From Papaver somniferum (lineage: Eukaryota; Streptophyta; Magnoliopsida; Ranunculales; Papaveraceae), in NCBI RefSeq assembly GCF_003573695.1, contig NC_039367.1, positions 30,218,442 through 30,282,441 of the forward strand: DNA of 64,000 nucleotides. Direction: 5' to 3'. The notes under the pieces were generated by a model. It saw nothing but the letters and a program-made list of their open reading frames with translations, made no database searches and was not told the DNA's origin. The position numbers and the translations under genes were made by a program. Shown here piece after piece: positions 45,666 through 58,700 of the stretch (positions are counted from its first letter, which is position 1; every line of letters starts with the position of its first letter).

Positions 45666-45873
45666 TATCCTTCTCAGGGCATGTTCTTGTGATTGCAGTT
45701 TGTGCTGAATTCTTGTAGTTTAGTTACTTCCACCTAGTTGTGCTATATATATGAATGTAAATTAGGCAATGCTGATGAGAATTTGAAGCGGGAGGAAAAA
45801 CATGTGCGCGTACCTTTGGCTGTTATTGAAGACAACGGTACTGAAAATCTCCCATTAAAATTTTAAGATAACT

Positions 45874-46256
45874 ACAATTTTGAGAGTTTCACAACAATTC
45901 TTAACAATCCGGCTGGGGAGCAGCGGAGCTTGTAATACTTATCCTTAACATCTTCGAGCCGTTCGTTGTGTTAATAATTGCCCAAAGATATTAAAGATAA
46001 ATATTACAAGCACTGCTACACCCCAACCTGATTGTAAAGAATTGTTGTGGCGCTTTCAAAATTACACAATTTTGAGAGTTTCACAACAATTTAACAATCT
46101 AGTTGGGGTGCAGTGGAGCATGTAATACTTATCCTTAACATTTTCGGGCCATTCGTAGCGTTAAAGATTGCCAAAGATGTTAAGGATAGATATTACAAGT
46201 TCTGCTGCACCCCAACCAAATTATAAATAATTAATGTAGCACTTTTAAAATTATAG
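45874..46256. mobile_element. Two back-to-back foldback MITE copies
   Basis: Each ~190-bp unit (about 45874-46062 and 46068-46256) begins near ACAATTTTGAGAGTTTCACA and ends near TTTCAAAATTA or CTTTTAAAATTAT. Each is itself self-complementary: CTTGTAATACTTATCCTTAA is mirrored by TTAAGGATAGATATTACAAG. One MITE was probably copied with the surrounding DNA when the inverted duplication formed. No target duplication was assigned. Confidence 0.65.
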
Positions 46257-46720
46257 TTATCTTTAAACTTTAATGGGAGATTTTCAATACCGTGGTCTTC
46301 AATAATAGCGGAAGGTGCGCGCACATATTTTTCCTCCTGCTTCAAATTCTCACCAGCATTGACTAATTTACAAACATATACAACACAACTAGGTGTAAGT
46401 AACTAAACTGCAAGAATTCAGCACAAACTGCAAAATTATCACAAGAACATGCTTGAGAAGGATACCTTGAGACCTCTCTGTCCTTGGACCTTGAACTTAT
46501 CAAGGTTTATCAATTGGAAAACCAATGTGTCCCTCTCTTGTAAGTTGTGAGCCATAAGCCAACAGGTACAAATATGACTGACATGACATAAAAAACATCG
46601 CATACCCATACTTACCATTCAAAAACATCTACTAATATGTGATGGATGCATAACACTCACCAAACTTGGTATGTTGTGGTCTAAACTTGTATATGGACAC
46701 ATATGCATGGCTGATAAGTG

Positions 46721-47264
46721 ATAAGTGTAAATGACATAAAAACAACTTAGGGTTTTCATAATCAGCCACATATATGAATAGGAATAGGTTATGATGCATG
46801 AAGATGGCAGCCATAAGCCAACATGTACAAATATGACTGACATGAGTTCGAAACTCGTGAACCAAATGATTCTAAGCCAACAGGCAAAAATACGATAATT
46901 CTAAGCCAACATGTAAAAATACCACAATATCGATGAAACGGGTTCGAAAATAGTCCGCACCAAATAATTCTCTAGCGATCGAAAAAATACAATACTACAA
47001 TAATAACTAATCATACCTTGCTATCGATCCAAACCAAAGCAGCAGCTGCAGCAAAATCAAATTTGATCTCCTCTTGTACAAATAAGTGCAAAGGAAGAAA
47101 AAAGAAGCCTCTTATACGAATTCTCATGTTTCAGCGTGATATTTATAGTAATTCCAGGGTCGTAAATAGGAAAGTTTGAAATATAAGCCCGGTCCAATAC
47201 ACTGTATATTCCTTCCAACCCGCTCAAGAATTTAGCTGTTCTCTCATCAATATAGTCCAATCCT
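46721..47264. other. Intergenic stretch between the inverted duplication and the PPR pseudogene
   Basis: No gene is supported. The phrase CTAAGCCAACA(T/G)G followed by AAAAATA recurs near 46811, 46875 and 46895, and also at 46553, giving a small dispersed tandem repeat. A 67-codon - strand frame (47057-47260) is probably read-through of the end of the PPR gene in another frame. Confidence 0.5.
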
Positions 47265-49301
47265 TCAAAACTGCACGAACTTCACCAGCACCAATATGAA
47301 GTTTATCTCCGGCTACAAATAAGTTTAACTTAGCATTCACTTCAATCCAGCTACATCCAGGAAACTTTCTCAATCCATTTTCTTTCTTCGAATTTCGAAC
47401 TCTGTTGGATGCATCCTAGTTCTTAGATGTTGCGTATGTCGCAAAACAGGTATAGAGGAGAGTAGAGAGGGAGCTCACTAACAGAGAGATTTTTAATGTC
47501 TACATTTCATTAAACTTGAGATGTATGTACGCATGACAACTAACTCTATTTATACTAGTGGTGAACAGCACGTAGTGACTTGCTCCTAAATAAATTCATC
47601 AGGTACTCAACGACTAACATTTTCTAAACAACAAAAATGACCTATTCAAACTCCTAATTATACTCGACCAGTACCACCACTTAGATTATTCATAAATTGG
47701 ACCATTACTCTAACAACTAAAGCACTACAAAAACGTTACCAACAAACTCCCCAAATAATAGGACTTCAGGATGCACTAGCTTTGTGACAGCACACACACA
47801 CATATATATATATAAAAGAATCACATAGGATGAAGGATTATGAGGTTCCAACAAAACAAAAAAAGCTTCTCAGCTGCCTTCTGACCGTATTCAATACCCC
47901 TGTGATTTACAAGCTCTGAGTAATGTAGCCCAAACTCCAGTTCCAGGTTCAAATGCTTCTTTGAGACGTCCATGGTGCCCAAATAGGTCAGTCAAAGAAT
48001 GAAAATCTCTAGGTTTGATCCCAAAATTACTTAGCATAAGATTGTAATATTCACGACCTTAATACCATTCCTCCATGACTGCAGGCTGTGAGGGCTCCTA
48101 GGAATGTGATATCATCAGGTTTGACATTCACATGCTTCATTTGATCGAAGATCTTCAAATCCAACAATCATTGAGTTCCACGAAGCTGCATCTTCTCTTT
48201 TTATCATTTCCTCAAAAAGTTTTATCGAGCTCCCAATGTACCCACATTTAGCATACATATCCACTAGAACAATGCATGTGGATTCATCCGAACCTGGTAC
48301 GAAAAGCAAGACAATGAAGACTTCCCCATCCTGTAGGGCTGCTAAGCCAGAACAAGCACTGAGGACACCGGTAAAAGTGGATTGATCTGGTAGAGCATCA
48401 TCATTACACATTTCTCTAAAAAAACAAAGAGCCTCCACGCTATTGCCGTTCTGAGCATGTCCTGAAATCATACAAGTCAATACAACTCTACTTCTCTGTT
48501 CTGGGAACTCCAAAAAGAGCTTACTTGCATCTTCACTGCTTGAAGATCGCAAGTACATACCCAAGACTCATCATCAATTAAAACACCAGATTTTGAAAGG
48601 ATCACGGTGAACCTGCCTTCCCAGATCCAACCTTGATGATGCACTACATGCAGTTAATGCTGGCGAATGTGTCTGCTTTGTTGATCTGAAGGTATCCTGC
48701 AATTAGCGCATTTCTACAGACAACAGGCAAGTTAACTCGAACTTAACCGGCAGTCATTTATGTCCAAGATACAGTATCAGGTTTACCAACTCTATCAAAT
48801 ACTTTTTGAGCATCAGCTAAGCCTAAGCAGTCACATTTAGCATGCATATCAATCAAAGAACCCCCACAGAAGGAATTTAACTCATATCTGATCGAATCGC
48901 AGTGAAAAAACTAAACCCACATTACTCAAACAGAAATAAACACCGTGACAACCGCTTCTGGATATCCCGGTGTTGAATGCATACACATGATTGAAATCCA
49001 AGCAACGGTATCTCTTGTATCGAGCAGGTTGAAGGCCTCCGTCGCGAAATCAATCTCGCCACATTAACCGTACATATTCAACAATTATATTTCCAAGTTT
49101 TCCTTGTAATCCAAACCCAAGACTCAGGGTCTTGGCATGGATAACTTTGCACTTTTTTGTAGCTTGAGGTTTTAGATGAGGCATTCTGTCGCACACATGA
49201 CGGGATTGAATACGTTTGCAATCTTGTACACAAGTATGTAACAGATTGGTGTATGTATAATTTTGGTTCGGAACCACCTGAAAATTTCGCTTCACCTCCA
49301 C
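47265..49301 (-). pseudogene. PLS-class pentatricopeptide repeat (PPR) gene, E-type, degenerate
   Basis: The - strand start (49301) reads HLKPQATKKCKVIHAKTLSL and FGLQGKLGN, a PPR protein N-terminal region. Broken repeats follow (NALIAGYLQ at ~48690). The longest open part, 48115-48564, includes VVLTCMISGHAQNGNSVEAL, LPDQSTFTGVLSACSGLAAL and VLVDMYAKCGYIGSSIKLFE, classic P, L and S repeats. At 47870-48070 come GRLKEA and GVWATLLRACKSQG, and near 47820 EPHNPSSYVIL. The E domain ends at 47265-47460 with RKFPGCSWIEVN and LFVAGDKLH. PPR proteins of this class act in organelle RNA editing. The order and motifs recall Arabidopsis At3g09040 from memory, unverified. Stops, frame changes and an LTR insertion kill it. 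Confidence 0.85.
47428..47744 (-). mobile_element. Small retrotransposon LTR inserted in the PPR E-domain
   Basis: 317 bp with TGTTG...CAACA ends (TGTTGGTAACGTTT to CGACATACGCAACA on the - strand). A purine tract (ATTTGGGGAGTT) abuts its start on the high-coordinate side, as in copia 3' ends. It separates the PPR segments EPHNPSSYVIL (47820) and SKKENGLRKFPGCSW (47440). The ~70 bases between 47745 and 47815 are not PPR-like and may be residual internal sequence. No second LTR was found. Confidence 0.5.
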
Positions 49302-52300
49302 TGTATCATCAGGGCTACCTTCATCATCACCACTACCACTCCCAACCTCATAAACACTATTTATAAAATTGGAATGCTTGGATTTTAACTTCCATCTCTG
49401 ATTTGATTTCCAACTTGGGGGAATGGATTAACGACGATGATTTTTTTTTTTTTGCCAAGTGAAAAGAGGAAATGAACCAGCTTTTATAATTTTCCACTCT
49501 CCCTTGGATGGCAGTGGAGGAGGGATTTTGGGACCCGCAATACCTCTTTATTCTCATATAGATTCTCGGGCCATCTCCCCTGCCTCTCGGGCCGACATGT
49601 GGAAATGGGTTCGTTGGTAAGACCCAACTTTACGGAACTACGATATCTATGATGCCATATCTTCGTCACTCATTGTATTCCAACAAGTTTGTGAGTCCAT
49701 GATTTGACTAGTCGGACTATATACCTTGGTTTGTAACCAGTACTAGCGCTTAACTGCACGGGCACAATTCTGTTTGATATCAGTTTCCGATATCAATTTC
49801 GGGTGTTCTGATAGTATAATTAATACTTATTATTTGTCGTTTTGTCCTCTTTATCAAAAGTAAAGAAAAAATCGATTGATATTTCCGGTCTTTAATCTAT
49901 AAATCCTTTTTCATATACTCATATATGATTTATTTCTAATATGTTCGACACTTTTACATCTTTCAAAATATGTTAGAGTTATACCCTCAAGTCACGAATT
50001 AATCATAATTAATTTTACACTCTCTTTCCAAAAAAAAAAACTGTGATGTGTTTTAAAATTTACAAAGGTATTTTATGGGTCATTTGAAATGATATTGCAT
50101 TTCCGAATTTACTTTATTTTAACGATCGTGCAAAACCAAAACATAGATTTACGTTGCCTGAGTTCATCCGTCCTAAATAGTTGGTTAGGCCTTAAAAATG
50201 TCCAAATCCTTGTTGATTTTTTTTCCCTAACAAATAGTCCAAAAATATTAAAACCTAGCATGGACTCAACAATAAATATCATATTTTATGTTCTTACGAA
50301 TTCAATAAGATCTCATTTTCCTCAAAACCCATATACATTCTACGATCTTGACCTTCCAATTGTGCGGTTATTCCCTGCATAAAAAATGAGGAAACCATGG
50401 TTAGCTAAATAACGTCAAAAAATTGAATATCAGTAGACTCTGTTATCCATCATGGTTAGCTAAATAACGTCAAAACATTTAGTAAGGGATATTTTTGTGT
50501 GAAACGCCTTATAAATCTCTTGGATTCGTAATAATTCTTACAATCAATTGGCATCATTTTTCCGCTTGTTGCCTGAAAAATAAAAATCGTGTGAGCTCGC
50601 CCGAGAAATCCTCTTAATAAGGTAGGAAAAGAGTCTCGATGACAAAATAATAGTTGTAAACATGTGTGCGTTATCAATATCTTCTTTGCATTATCTTATA
50701 GAGTTATAGTAGTAAACATGTACGCAAAAGAAATAATTATTCTATCATTTATAATATAAGTACTGTTTTAAAACCACGGTATTATGTACACTAAAGACTA
50801 ACATTTTAAAAATCCATAACAACAAAGCTGAGATAAAATATTTAGCAAAATGATCAAATTTTGAGAATATAAAGAATAAAGTGACCATGGAAAATACATG
50901 TTTGGGAAAATGAACTTCATGAAAATAACATAATCCATTAAAAAATTGAAATTATGCCCATGCCACCCAATTGTGCTTGTCGAAAGCTTGGTAGAACATC
51001 CAAAATAAAACCATACCATGTTCGATGAAATAACCATAATTGTCATTTTTATCGTTTGTTCTGATTGAGGTTCAAAGTCATATAAAAATAAGAAAAGTAA
51101 AAAAAATAAAAAATGACAGTAATATAACACTATGCAACTATCTCGATTTGGAAAAACAGAAAAAAAATTAATCAAATACCTGCTAGTATAATTGAAGGAC
51201 ATGAGTGCATCTTATTTTTAACCGGCCAAGGTTGTTCAACAATTGTTACCAACCCAAAAACACCATCCATCACCACTCTTGCTACCGAAATAGCTTCCGC
51301 GACCACCGTCCATAACTCCATAATGTTTTTGTCATCTCCACTGCTCATGAACCCCACCACAGCCACCATTATGACCATTTATATAATTATTAGCAAATCT
51401 AAGTATTAGTTAATAAAAATGTATTTAAATAACCATTAATAGAGTAATTTATTTACTATTATTTTTAACATGACATTGCACCACCCAACCAATGACAGTG
51501 CGCCGCCTGTTTTCTCTAAAAAATATTTAAGTAATAGATAACGACGTCTAATATGACATGGTTGTCTTCATGGTTCTCATTGTTCATGATGATGTTCAAG
51601 GAATTTTTTGTTTATATAGTCATTCCAGTCCAGTAAATATATACTAAATTCCCCAATCAATTAACATAAAATCCCAAGCCAAACAATTATAGTTTCAATT
51701 ATACTTTGGATCCTAATCCTAAATCGAAAGCAACATTCGATGAACTATCGATTGTACTTTGCACTTCATTTTATAAATCTACAATAGAGTTATACACGAT
51801 TGTAATGGTAGATTTTAGAGACCTAATTTTATGAGTAGTAATATGTGGACGGTGATTTTAGTTTTGGGTTCGAAACTTAAACCTTTCTGTTTCTCTTTAG
51901 AGGTTTTCTCAATTATAAACCATTTTTTTTTCTTAATCATATTTCCACCAATTTTCTTCCACTCATGTTTTCACCCTCTTTTGGATTGCCGTTCTCTCAA
52001 CTTAAAACAAATCTTCCATGAACTTAACATTTTTTTTGATTTGAACACATCAAACTGGATTTGTGGTTGTGGATCTCAATGACATTCCCCCTTTGTTTTG
52101 CTTTGTTTTTTTTTTTTTAATTTTTTTTTGTTTTCTCAAAAAAAAAAAAGAGAAAATGCACTCATTATATAAAAGTCCTTGTTTTTACGATCTTTAACAT
52201 GTTATTTAAGTTTATCAGAGAGGAATAGATATAAAATCATCTTTGAAAAGACAAAGAACCAAAGAAAGGGTAGTTTTAGTGATCGACAATGACGTTAGGT

Positions 52301-52846
52301 GAATATAAACTCGTCATGAATTTACAAATAAAACAATATAGCGAAAAACAGGTGGCGTACTGTCGTTGGCTAGGACAAGAAGAGAAAGAAAAATACGGGA
52401 CATGTGATATGAGCCAGTTAGATGCATCTTTATTCCCAACCACAACCATCACTTATGAGAAACAAACATTAACATATTCAATTGATATAATTTTTAGTAA
52501 AATTATTTATTAATGAAATTATGTATTTATTTAATTAATGAAGGGAAATAAAAGTTTAATGAATCATTCATCATAAACAATTTATAAGACCCCAATTTAA
52601 TAAAATACTAATAATATCATTTAAGCAATTAATGGAATATATATTTATTAGTTTAATTAGGAGAAATAAAATTTAATAAACCATTTATTATGAGAAATTA
52701 ATGAGACAACACCAATTAATAGAACATTTAAACTAACACTATAGTTGAACAAACCACGACCGTAGATTTATCTTTTCCCTAAACAAATCCTGACCACTCT
52801 TTACATAGGCAAAGTTATCCAAACTGTGCCATGTATTCTAGATTGC
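49302..52846. other. Intergenic AT-rich DNA
   Basis: 3.5 kb without a supported gene. It holds mononucleotide runs, a ~25-base direct repeat (CATGGTTAGCTAAATAACGT at about 50396 and 50452) and several isolated short frames of low complexity. The 74-codon + frame at 52289-52513 (MTLGEYKLVMNLQIKQYSEK) has a more protein-like composition, but I recognise nothing in it. Confidence 0.5.
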
Positions 52847-52859
52847 CAATGACATAGAT
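52847..52859 (+). repeat. 13-bp target-site duplication of the LINE (left)
   Basis: CAATGACATAGAT, repeated exactly at 59731-59743. Immediately followed by the T run (52860-52868) that is the poly(A) tail of the - strand LINE. Confidence 0.9.
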
Positions 52860-52899
52860 TTTTTTTTTGCTAAGAAAAATATCATTAATCAGAATTGAA

Positions 52900-53457
52900 T
52901 TACAATTGTTCAGAGAGGAAATTTGGCTTGGATCCAAACCATTCCCCATTGATCCTGGAAGTTCTACAGTGCTTGGCTGCAACATCTGCCAAGTGTGTGA
53001 AACTTCTATTTAAGAATTCAAATCTAATAGAACTAAAGCATTCCAAAAGAGACTTACAGTCTTCTAAGATAGAGTTGTTAAACCAACTTAGTTGGTTATT
53101 ATTTAAATTCAAGAAATCTAAAACTACTTTTGCATCACTAATAAGGCAGACATGGATCTTTCCTTGCTCTTTTTCCCAGAGTACGGCTTCTAAGACAGCA
53201 AGGCTTTCAGCTTCTTCTGCATTTCTAGTTAGGCCTGAGATGGTCTTGCACCCGAGGAAGTTCTCTGCAACATCATTCATGATCAGTCCAATACCAGAGA
53301 GATAGGTATCTTTGTCAAAAGAAGCGTCACAATATACAATAATACAATCATCAGGTAAATTACTAGTGACAGCTTCATAGTCCATGCCAACATGTTGTGC
53401 AGGTGTAGGATCAGCCAGAGTAGCGGCACTATTGAGATGTTGAGCAGTGCCATTCAC
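52900..53457 (-). pseudogene. LINE RNase H domain
   Basis: The - strand frame encodes CIIVYCDASFDKDTYLSGIG (first catalytic Asp), GLTRNAEEAESLAVLEAVLW (catalytic Glu) and HVCLISDAKVVLDFLNLNNN (third Asp), then SFTHLADVAAKHCR with the His/Ala-rich last helix. This is the RVT_3-type RNase H found at the end of plant L1 ORF2. It is in a different frame from the preceding zinc-binding region because of an indel near 53470-53490, and otherwise intact. Confidence 0.9.
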
Positions 53458-53492
53458 TAATTTTAGCCATACTCTAGAAGTAGAGTGATGAT

Positions 53493-55947
53493 TCAGAGAT
53501 ATATCTTGAAAAATGAAAGAGTAACTATCTCTCCAAATACACCAAGCAATAGTAAAGAATCCACAGCTTTATCTTTCAGAGATGGATTAGAAAGCCACTT
53601 GGAAACCCATTCAGTCATATATATATTCAAACTAGCATCGTAACCAATTTGGTCTTTATACGGAGTAAGAGACCACACTTCCTTAGCAAATGGACAGTGT
53701 AAGATAATGTGTTCAGCAGTTTCAAGGTTGTCAGCATTACACATACTACAGTTCTTGTCTTGATCATAACTGAACTTAAAGACATTAGTCTTAGAAGATA
53801 AGATACCTTCATGACACCTACAAATGAATAGTTGAACCTTTGGGAGGATTTTCAGTTTCCAAAGGGATTTATATATGGGGTTTACTAATCTAGGGTTTAT
53901 AATATACTGAGATTGACCTGAAATGACCTTGTAGGCTGATTTTACCGAAACCTGACCATTCTTAGTATAAGGCCAGATAAGCCTATCATGTCCAACAATA
54001 GGAATCCTAGTATTAAGGATAGATTGAGCATTAGGTGGTGTGAAATAAGAATTTACAAGATAAGGTTTCCAGCTCTTAGTATCTTGATCTATGAATTCAG
54101 ACACGCAGTAATTAGGATTAGGAGCAGACACATACAATGGTTCAACTGGATTTGGAATCCAGTTGTCCCTGAAAGCAAGGATATCAAGACCATTTTTCAC
54201 TTCCCAAAAACAATGTTGAACAATAAAATCGAGACCAGTACATATGCTCTTCCAGACCCAAGTCGAGTCTTGTTTTTTGTTATAAAGAAAAGCACAACCA
54301 TTTCTAAAATACTTGCATCTCAGAATAACAGTGCACAAATCTGTAGATGAATGGAGAAGTTTCCAAGCAGTTTTACTTAAAGAGACAAATTTACATGTTT
54401 AATATTTTTAAAACCGAGACCACCTTGTAATTTATGAGAACAAACCTTGTTCCAATTAGTAGGATAAAAACCACCAGATTGTGTTTTACCCCACCAAAAT
54501 TCCTTTGGGATCTCTCCATTTCTTGGAGGATATTATCTGGGATTCTAAAGGTATTCATGTGATAAATAGGATAAACCTTTAACACATGTTGAACCAAAAC
54601 AGATCTACCTGATTGGTTAAAGTGCTTACCCTTCCACTTGGCTACCCTTTTGTCAAAATGGTCATTCAAATGATTGAATGAATCCGTACGGGATTTAGCA
54701 ATGAAAAGAGGAATACCTAAATATCTCTCATTTAGGCCAATCTTCTTAACATTAAGGGATCTAATTAAAGAAACAGCCAAATCAGGATGAACATTTTTGC
54801 TAAAAAAACAACCGGACTTTTGAAAATTTATGACCTGACCGGAATAAAGACTAAAATCACGGACAATACTCATGAGAGAATCAACTTCATTGTGAGAATC
54901 TTTGACAAAGATGAGGAAGTCATCCGCAAAAAGCAGATGACTAATGCTGGGAGCCTCTTTGGTAACTTTTAATCCATGGATAAGATTACAATTTTCTGCA
55001 TGAATTAAATACCTAGAGAAAGCTTCCATACATAAAATAAAAAGATAAGGAGACAAGGGATCTCCTTGTCTCAAAACCCTAGTAGGTCTATATGCTTTAC
55101 ATGGAGAGCCATTAAGAAAAATAGATATACTTGTAATACTAACACATTGAAAAATTAAACTACACCAATTTTCGGAAAAACCATAAGACTTGAGAACATC
55201 CAAGAGAAAAGACCATTCCATCCTGTAGAAGGCCTTAGACATATCAAGTTTAAGGCCCATGACTCCCCATTTATCCTTTTTCCTTTTCATGGTATGAACC
55301 ATCTCATGAGCAATGATAACATTGTCCTGGATATGCCTTTGAGGGACATAAGCTGCCTGATAAGGACTAATTATTTTACTCAAGAGCGGTTTCATTCTAT
55401 TAACTATAATCTTAGAGATTATTTTGTAATTAGAGTTACATAAGGATATCGGTCTGAAATCAGCAGGGGTGGAGGGATTATTAATCTTAGGGATTAATGA
55501 AAGAAAAGTGTGATTCATTTCCTTCAATAAATGTTTGGAATTAAAAAAACTCTGAACTGTTTTCCAAACATCCATGACTAGAAGATCAATGTTTTCTTTG
55601 TAAAATCCAGGGGGGAAACCATCGGGCACTGGAGAAGTCCAGGGAGTCATTTGGTTTATAGTGTCTTTGATCTCTCGTTGTGTAATTGGTCTTAGAAAAT
55701 TATTGTTATCAGCTTCCGCAATACAGGGACTGATACAATTAAGAATTGCATTATTTCTAAAGGGATTAATAGTAGTCCCTATAGAACTAAATTGATTGAC
55801 CAATAGATTCTCAAGATTGGCTTTATCATTGATCCATTGGCCATTATCCATCTTAAGAGCACTAATATGGTTAAAGTGCTTTCTTCTATTGACAGAATTA
55901 TGATAATAACTAGTATTCCTGTCAAAAGAAGTGTAAAACTCTTGTCT
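53493..55947 (-). pseudogene. LINE reverse transcriptase and zinc-binding region (ORF2, central part)
   Basis: After a TAA at 55948, the same frame resumes and is open from 55851 to 54391. Blocks include ITQREIKDTINQMTPWTSPV, PKINNPSTPADFRPISLCNS, VMGLKLDMSKAF, RQGDPLSPYLFILCMEAFSR and the catalytic LLFADDFLIFV at about 54915-54940. In KAFYRMEW a Tyr replaces the usual Asp after SKAF. A missing T near 54515 (FWWGKT context) shifts the frame. The zf-RVT part continues at 53493-54338 with ILPKVQLFICRCHEGILSS and CSMCNADNLETAEHIILHCP. Confidence 0.93.
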
Positions 55948-56961
55948 TTAATTTTGAGCATAAAATACCTCTTGAACTTTTTGCCAATTGTCTAAATCAA
56001 GTTCAACTTTTCTGATGAGCTCTAAGTTCTGAGTAGTATAGGGAAGACTATTCATATTTTGAAGCTCATCATTTAGAGTTTTAACTTTTTGGTCTATATT
56101 ACCAAAGTGATGGATATTCCACTTTTTGAGATCATGTTTAACGAATCTCAGTCTATTTGTAAATTGAAAAGAAGGAGAACCTCTAACAAATTTAGAGTAT
56201 GCATTTTTAATAACATCTCTAATAGAGGGATCCTTACCCCAGCATTTGAAGTATCTATATGGATTACTACCCTGAGTAGACATAGAAGAGGTCTCCAGAA
56301 TAATAGGATTGTGGTCGCTGCCTATGGTATCAATATGGACAACTTTAGCCAGCCCATAGTGTTGTAGCCAGAGACCATTCCCTAAAGCCCTATCTATTCT
56401 AGCACAAATAAGATTTTCTCCACTTTGCTTATTATTCCAAGTGTATTGAGTACCAATGTAACCTAAATCAGAGAAGTCAGTATTATCAGTAACTTGTTGA
56501 TTGATAGGAAACTCAACAATGGTGGGGGTAGAGAAAGTTGATCTTTCATGGGCATGTATAGTAATATTAAGATCACCAATTCTGACCCAAGGAAGATTAG
56601 CTCTAGACCCAATTTCCCCAATGTAGTTCCATTGTTGTACTCTGTCATAATGGTATACAGAACCATAAAAGAAAGTAGCGAGGAATTCAGGCTTACTGGG
56701 TTCATCTCTGATAATCACATTGATAATTTTATCAGTATTTTGAACACTCTGACAATCAAATCCAGATTTCCAAAGGAGGGCAATGCCCCCAACAAGACCA
56801 ATAAAAGGAAAAACCCAAAAATTTGGAAAATTAAATCTTTTTAAATAACTAAACATACATAAGAATATCATTTTAGGGTTTTGAGACCTGATCAAATTCC
56901 ATAGTGAAGTTCTAGTGGTCGGGTGGCTGAAGCCCTGACAATTCCACGACAATATTCTCAT
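55948..56961 (-). pseudogene. LINE apurinic-type endonuclease (ORF2 start)
   Basis: ORF2 is called from ATG 56961, which gives the usual opening MRILSWNCQGF. Conserved pieces are the GGIALLWKSGF strand, WVRIGDLN (the GDFN active-site Asp/Asn), ARIDRALGNGLW and the catalytic histidine box IGSDHNPIIL. An endonuclease Glu expected near FLCMFSYLK (usual LSET) is not there, so cleavage activity may be lost. The frame ends at TAA 55948-55950 and continues in phase as the reverse-transcriptase region. Confidence 0.9.
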
Positions 56962-57209
56962 AATGAGAGTGAAGTAGGAATAACTAGAACTGCAGTTAAG
57001 TAGAACCAAGAAAACTCTGATAATACACAAAAATAAAGAATAATATAGAAACAACAGGGGAAAACACAACAATAAGACCTTAAAAAGACAACTCAAATTC
57101 TTTGTTATTCCTATGCAAACAGTGAAAACAATAAAATACTTTCCAACACAGTTAACAATTATTGCTGAGATTTCAAGATGATCAGTCAAATGGAACTCAA
57201 CAGTGTAAT

Positions 57210-58700
57210 TTAACAAAACCAAGTCACCCAGAATAGTAACTCTAACAAGATAACATCCAATAATAAATTGAGAGCAATAAACACACAATAGAAGTCAAGC
57301 AATTTCGTAGCAGCAGTGAGCAGATGAGACAGAACAGAGTGATTGTTGGTAACCAATATGTGGATTAGGTAGCAGTTTTCAGAAAAAATTTGGGATTGCA
57401 AGCAATAAATCGATAACAGGGAGTATGTGTTAAGATAAGAGAAATTAGGGTTTATGAGTTTAGGGGAAATAAAATCTAGAATAAGAGATACCTTTTTAGC
57501 AGCCTCCATGACATTAATCAGCGTAAGGTCATCATCTACAACTGCAGTTTCCTCATCAAGATCCTCCATTTCCACACCACCCATGGGTTCCGTTAGATTG
57601 CCAGAAGTTGTCTCGGAATGATTACAAGTCATCATATCAGCAGTAATTTCCAGATCTGTTTGATTAGATCTAGTAGTTGGCGGGTTGAGAAGAGTTTGAA
57701 TCGATTGATTGGGGTAGGCGCTGTTCGGAGATGAAGAAATAACACTACGGGATCGTTTGCTATTTCTCTCCTCAAAATTGTCCAAGTCTTCATCGGTAAT
57801 ATCAGTAGTTAAGGACCCATTTCTGTTAATAGCACCCGTGTTTGGAATAGGGGCACTCAAACCATTACTTCCATTCATATTACCAACACCCGCATTTCCT
57901 TCAGGTGCAGCCACATCTATAGATTCTTCGTGTTGCTCCAGACTCCATACTTCTTATTCTACAGCGGACATTGAATCGAAATGTAACTGAAGTGCAATTT
58001 GTTCACAGTTGTCATCAGAATGGTCGATAACAAAGCATTGATCGCAAATATTATAGGGTTGCTTTTCCCGGTGGTACTTAATCCAAGCTTCGCCCCCATA
58101 TGATGTTCTCAACCAAGCGCCTCTCTTAAGTGGAGAAGTTAACTGCATTCTAGTTTTGGCCTTCACCATTCTGCCAATTCTAGGATGTGCATTAGGAAGG
58201 TCTATTTCAATTATTCCCCCGCCCCCCAAATCTTGAATGATCTCATCCACCATAGACACATTAAGATGTTCTAGCTGTAAATTTCTGAACTTAATAGTCC
58301 AAATTTGATGAAGAAATTTAGTGTCATCCAACGGAATTCTCGGATTGTATATCTCCACAGCCAACAAATAACCTTTTACAGTCCATGTGGACTTTTTGAT
58401 AACTTCCTCTTGCTCTCTGGTGTTGCTGAATTTGAATACAAAAACATTAGGACCCATTACTTTTGTTTCCCTGTTTTTGAATTTCTTCCAAATCGCATTG
58501 ATCTCATATAGGACTTCTCTGACTTCCAATATCTCCGGACAGATGATCTTTCCAAGCACACTGTTGGACCACTCATCGGCAGCATTATTGATAACTTGAT
58601 CAGATCCTAAAGTTCTTCTTTGGGGTCCAACAACCCCAATATTTGTATGCTGCATTTGTGTAGTAATACCGAATACTTGAAGTTGAGAATTAGTGGCCAT
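57210..58700 (-). pseudogene. LINE ORF1 (DUF4283 and CCHC knuckle)
   Basis: Starts at ATG 58700 (MATNSQLQVFGITTQM). The N-terminal half has the DUF4283 RNA-binding fold pattern (GPNVFVFKFSNTREQEEVI, then DDTKFLHQIWTIKFRNLQLE). The knuckle CDQCFVIDHSDDNC (C-x2-C-x4-H-x4-C) follows at about residues 228-241. A single in-frame TAA at 57954 interrupts it; the frame then runs on through a Ser/Asn-rich, acidic C-terminal part to 57210. ORF1 protein binds LINE RNA and assists target-primed reverse transcription. Confidence 0.9.

Larger units (their letters stand above)
45270..46720. repeat. Large inverted duplication with nested foldback elements
   Basis: The left arm (about 45270-46065) and right arm (about 46066-46720) are reverse complements with indels. 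Paired landmarks: CATACCAAGTTTGGTGAG (45316) with CTCACCAAACTTGGTATG (46656); TTGATAAGTTCAAGGTC (45619) with GACCTTGAACTTATCAA (46485); GAAAATCTCCCATTAAA (45843) with TTTAATGGGAGATTTTC (46270). Each arm carries its own copy of a ~190-bp palindromic element next to the centre. The transcript of this locus would fold into a stem of several hundred base pairs. Confidence 0.88.

Noticed and set aside
57954..57956. Programmed stop readthrough in LINE ORF1
   Set aside because: A single TAA without any recoding context; other lesions in ORF2 point to ordinary decay.
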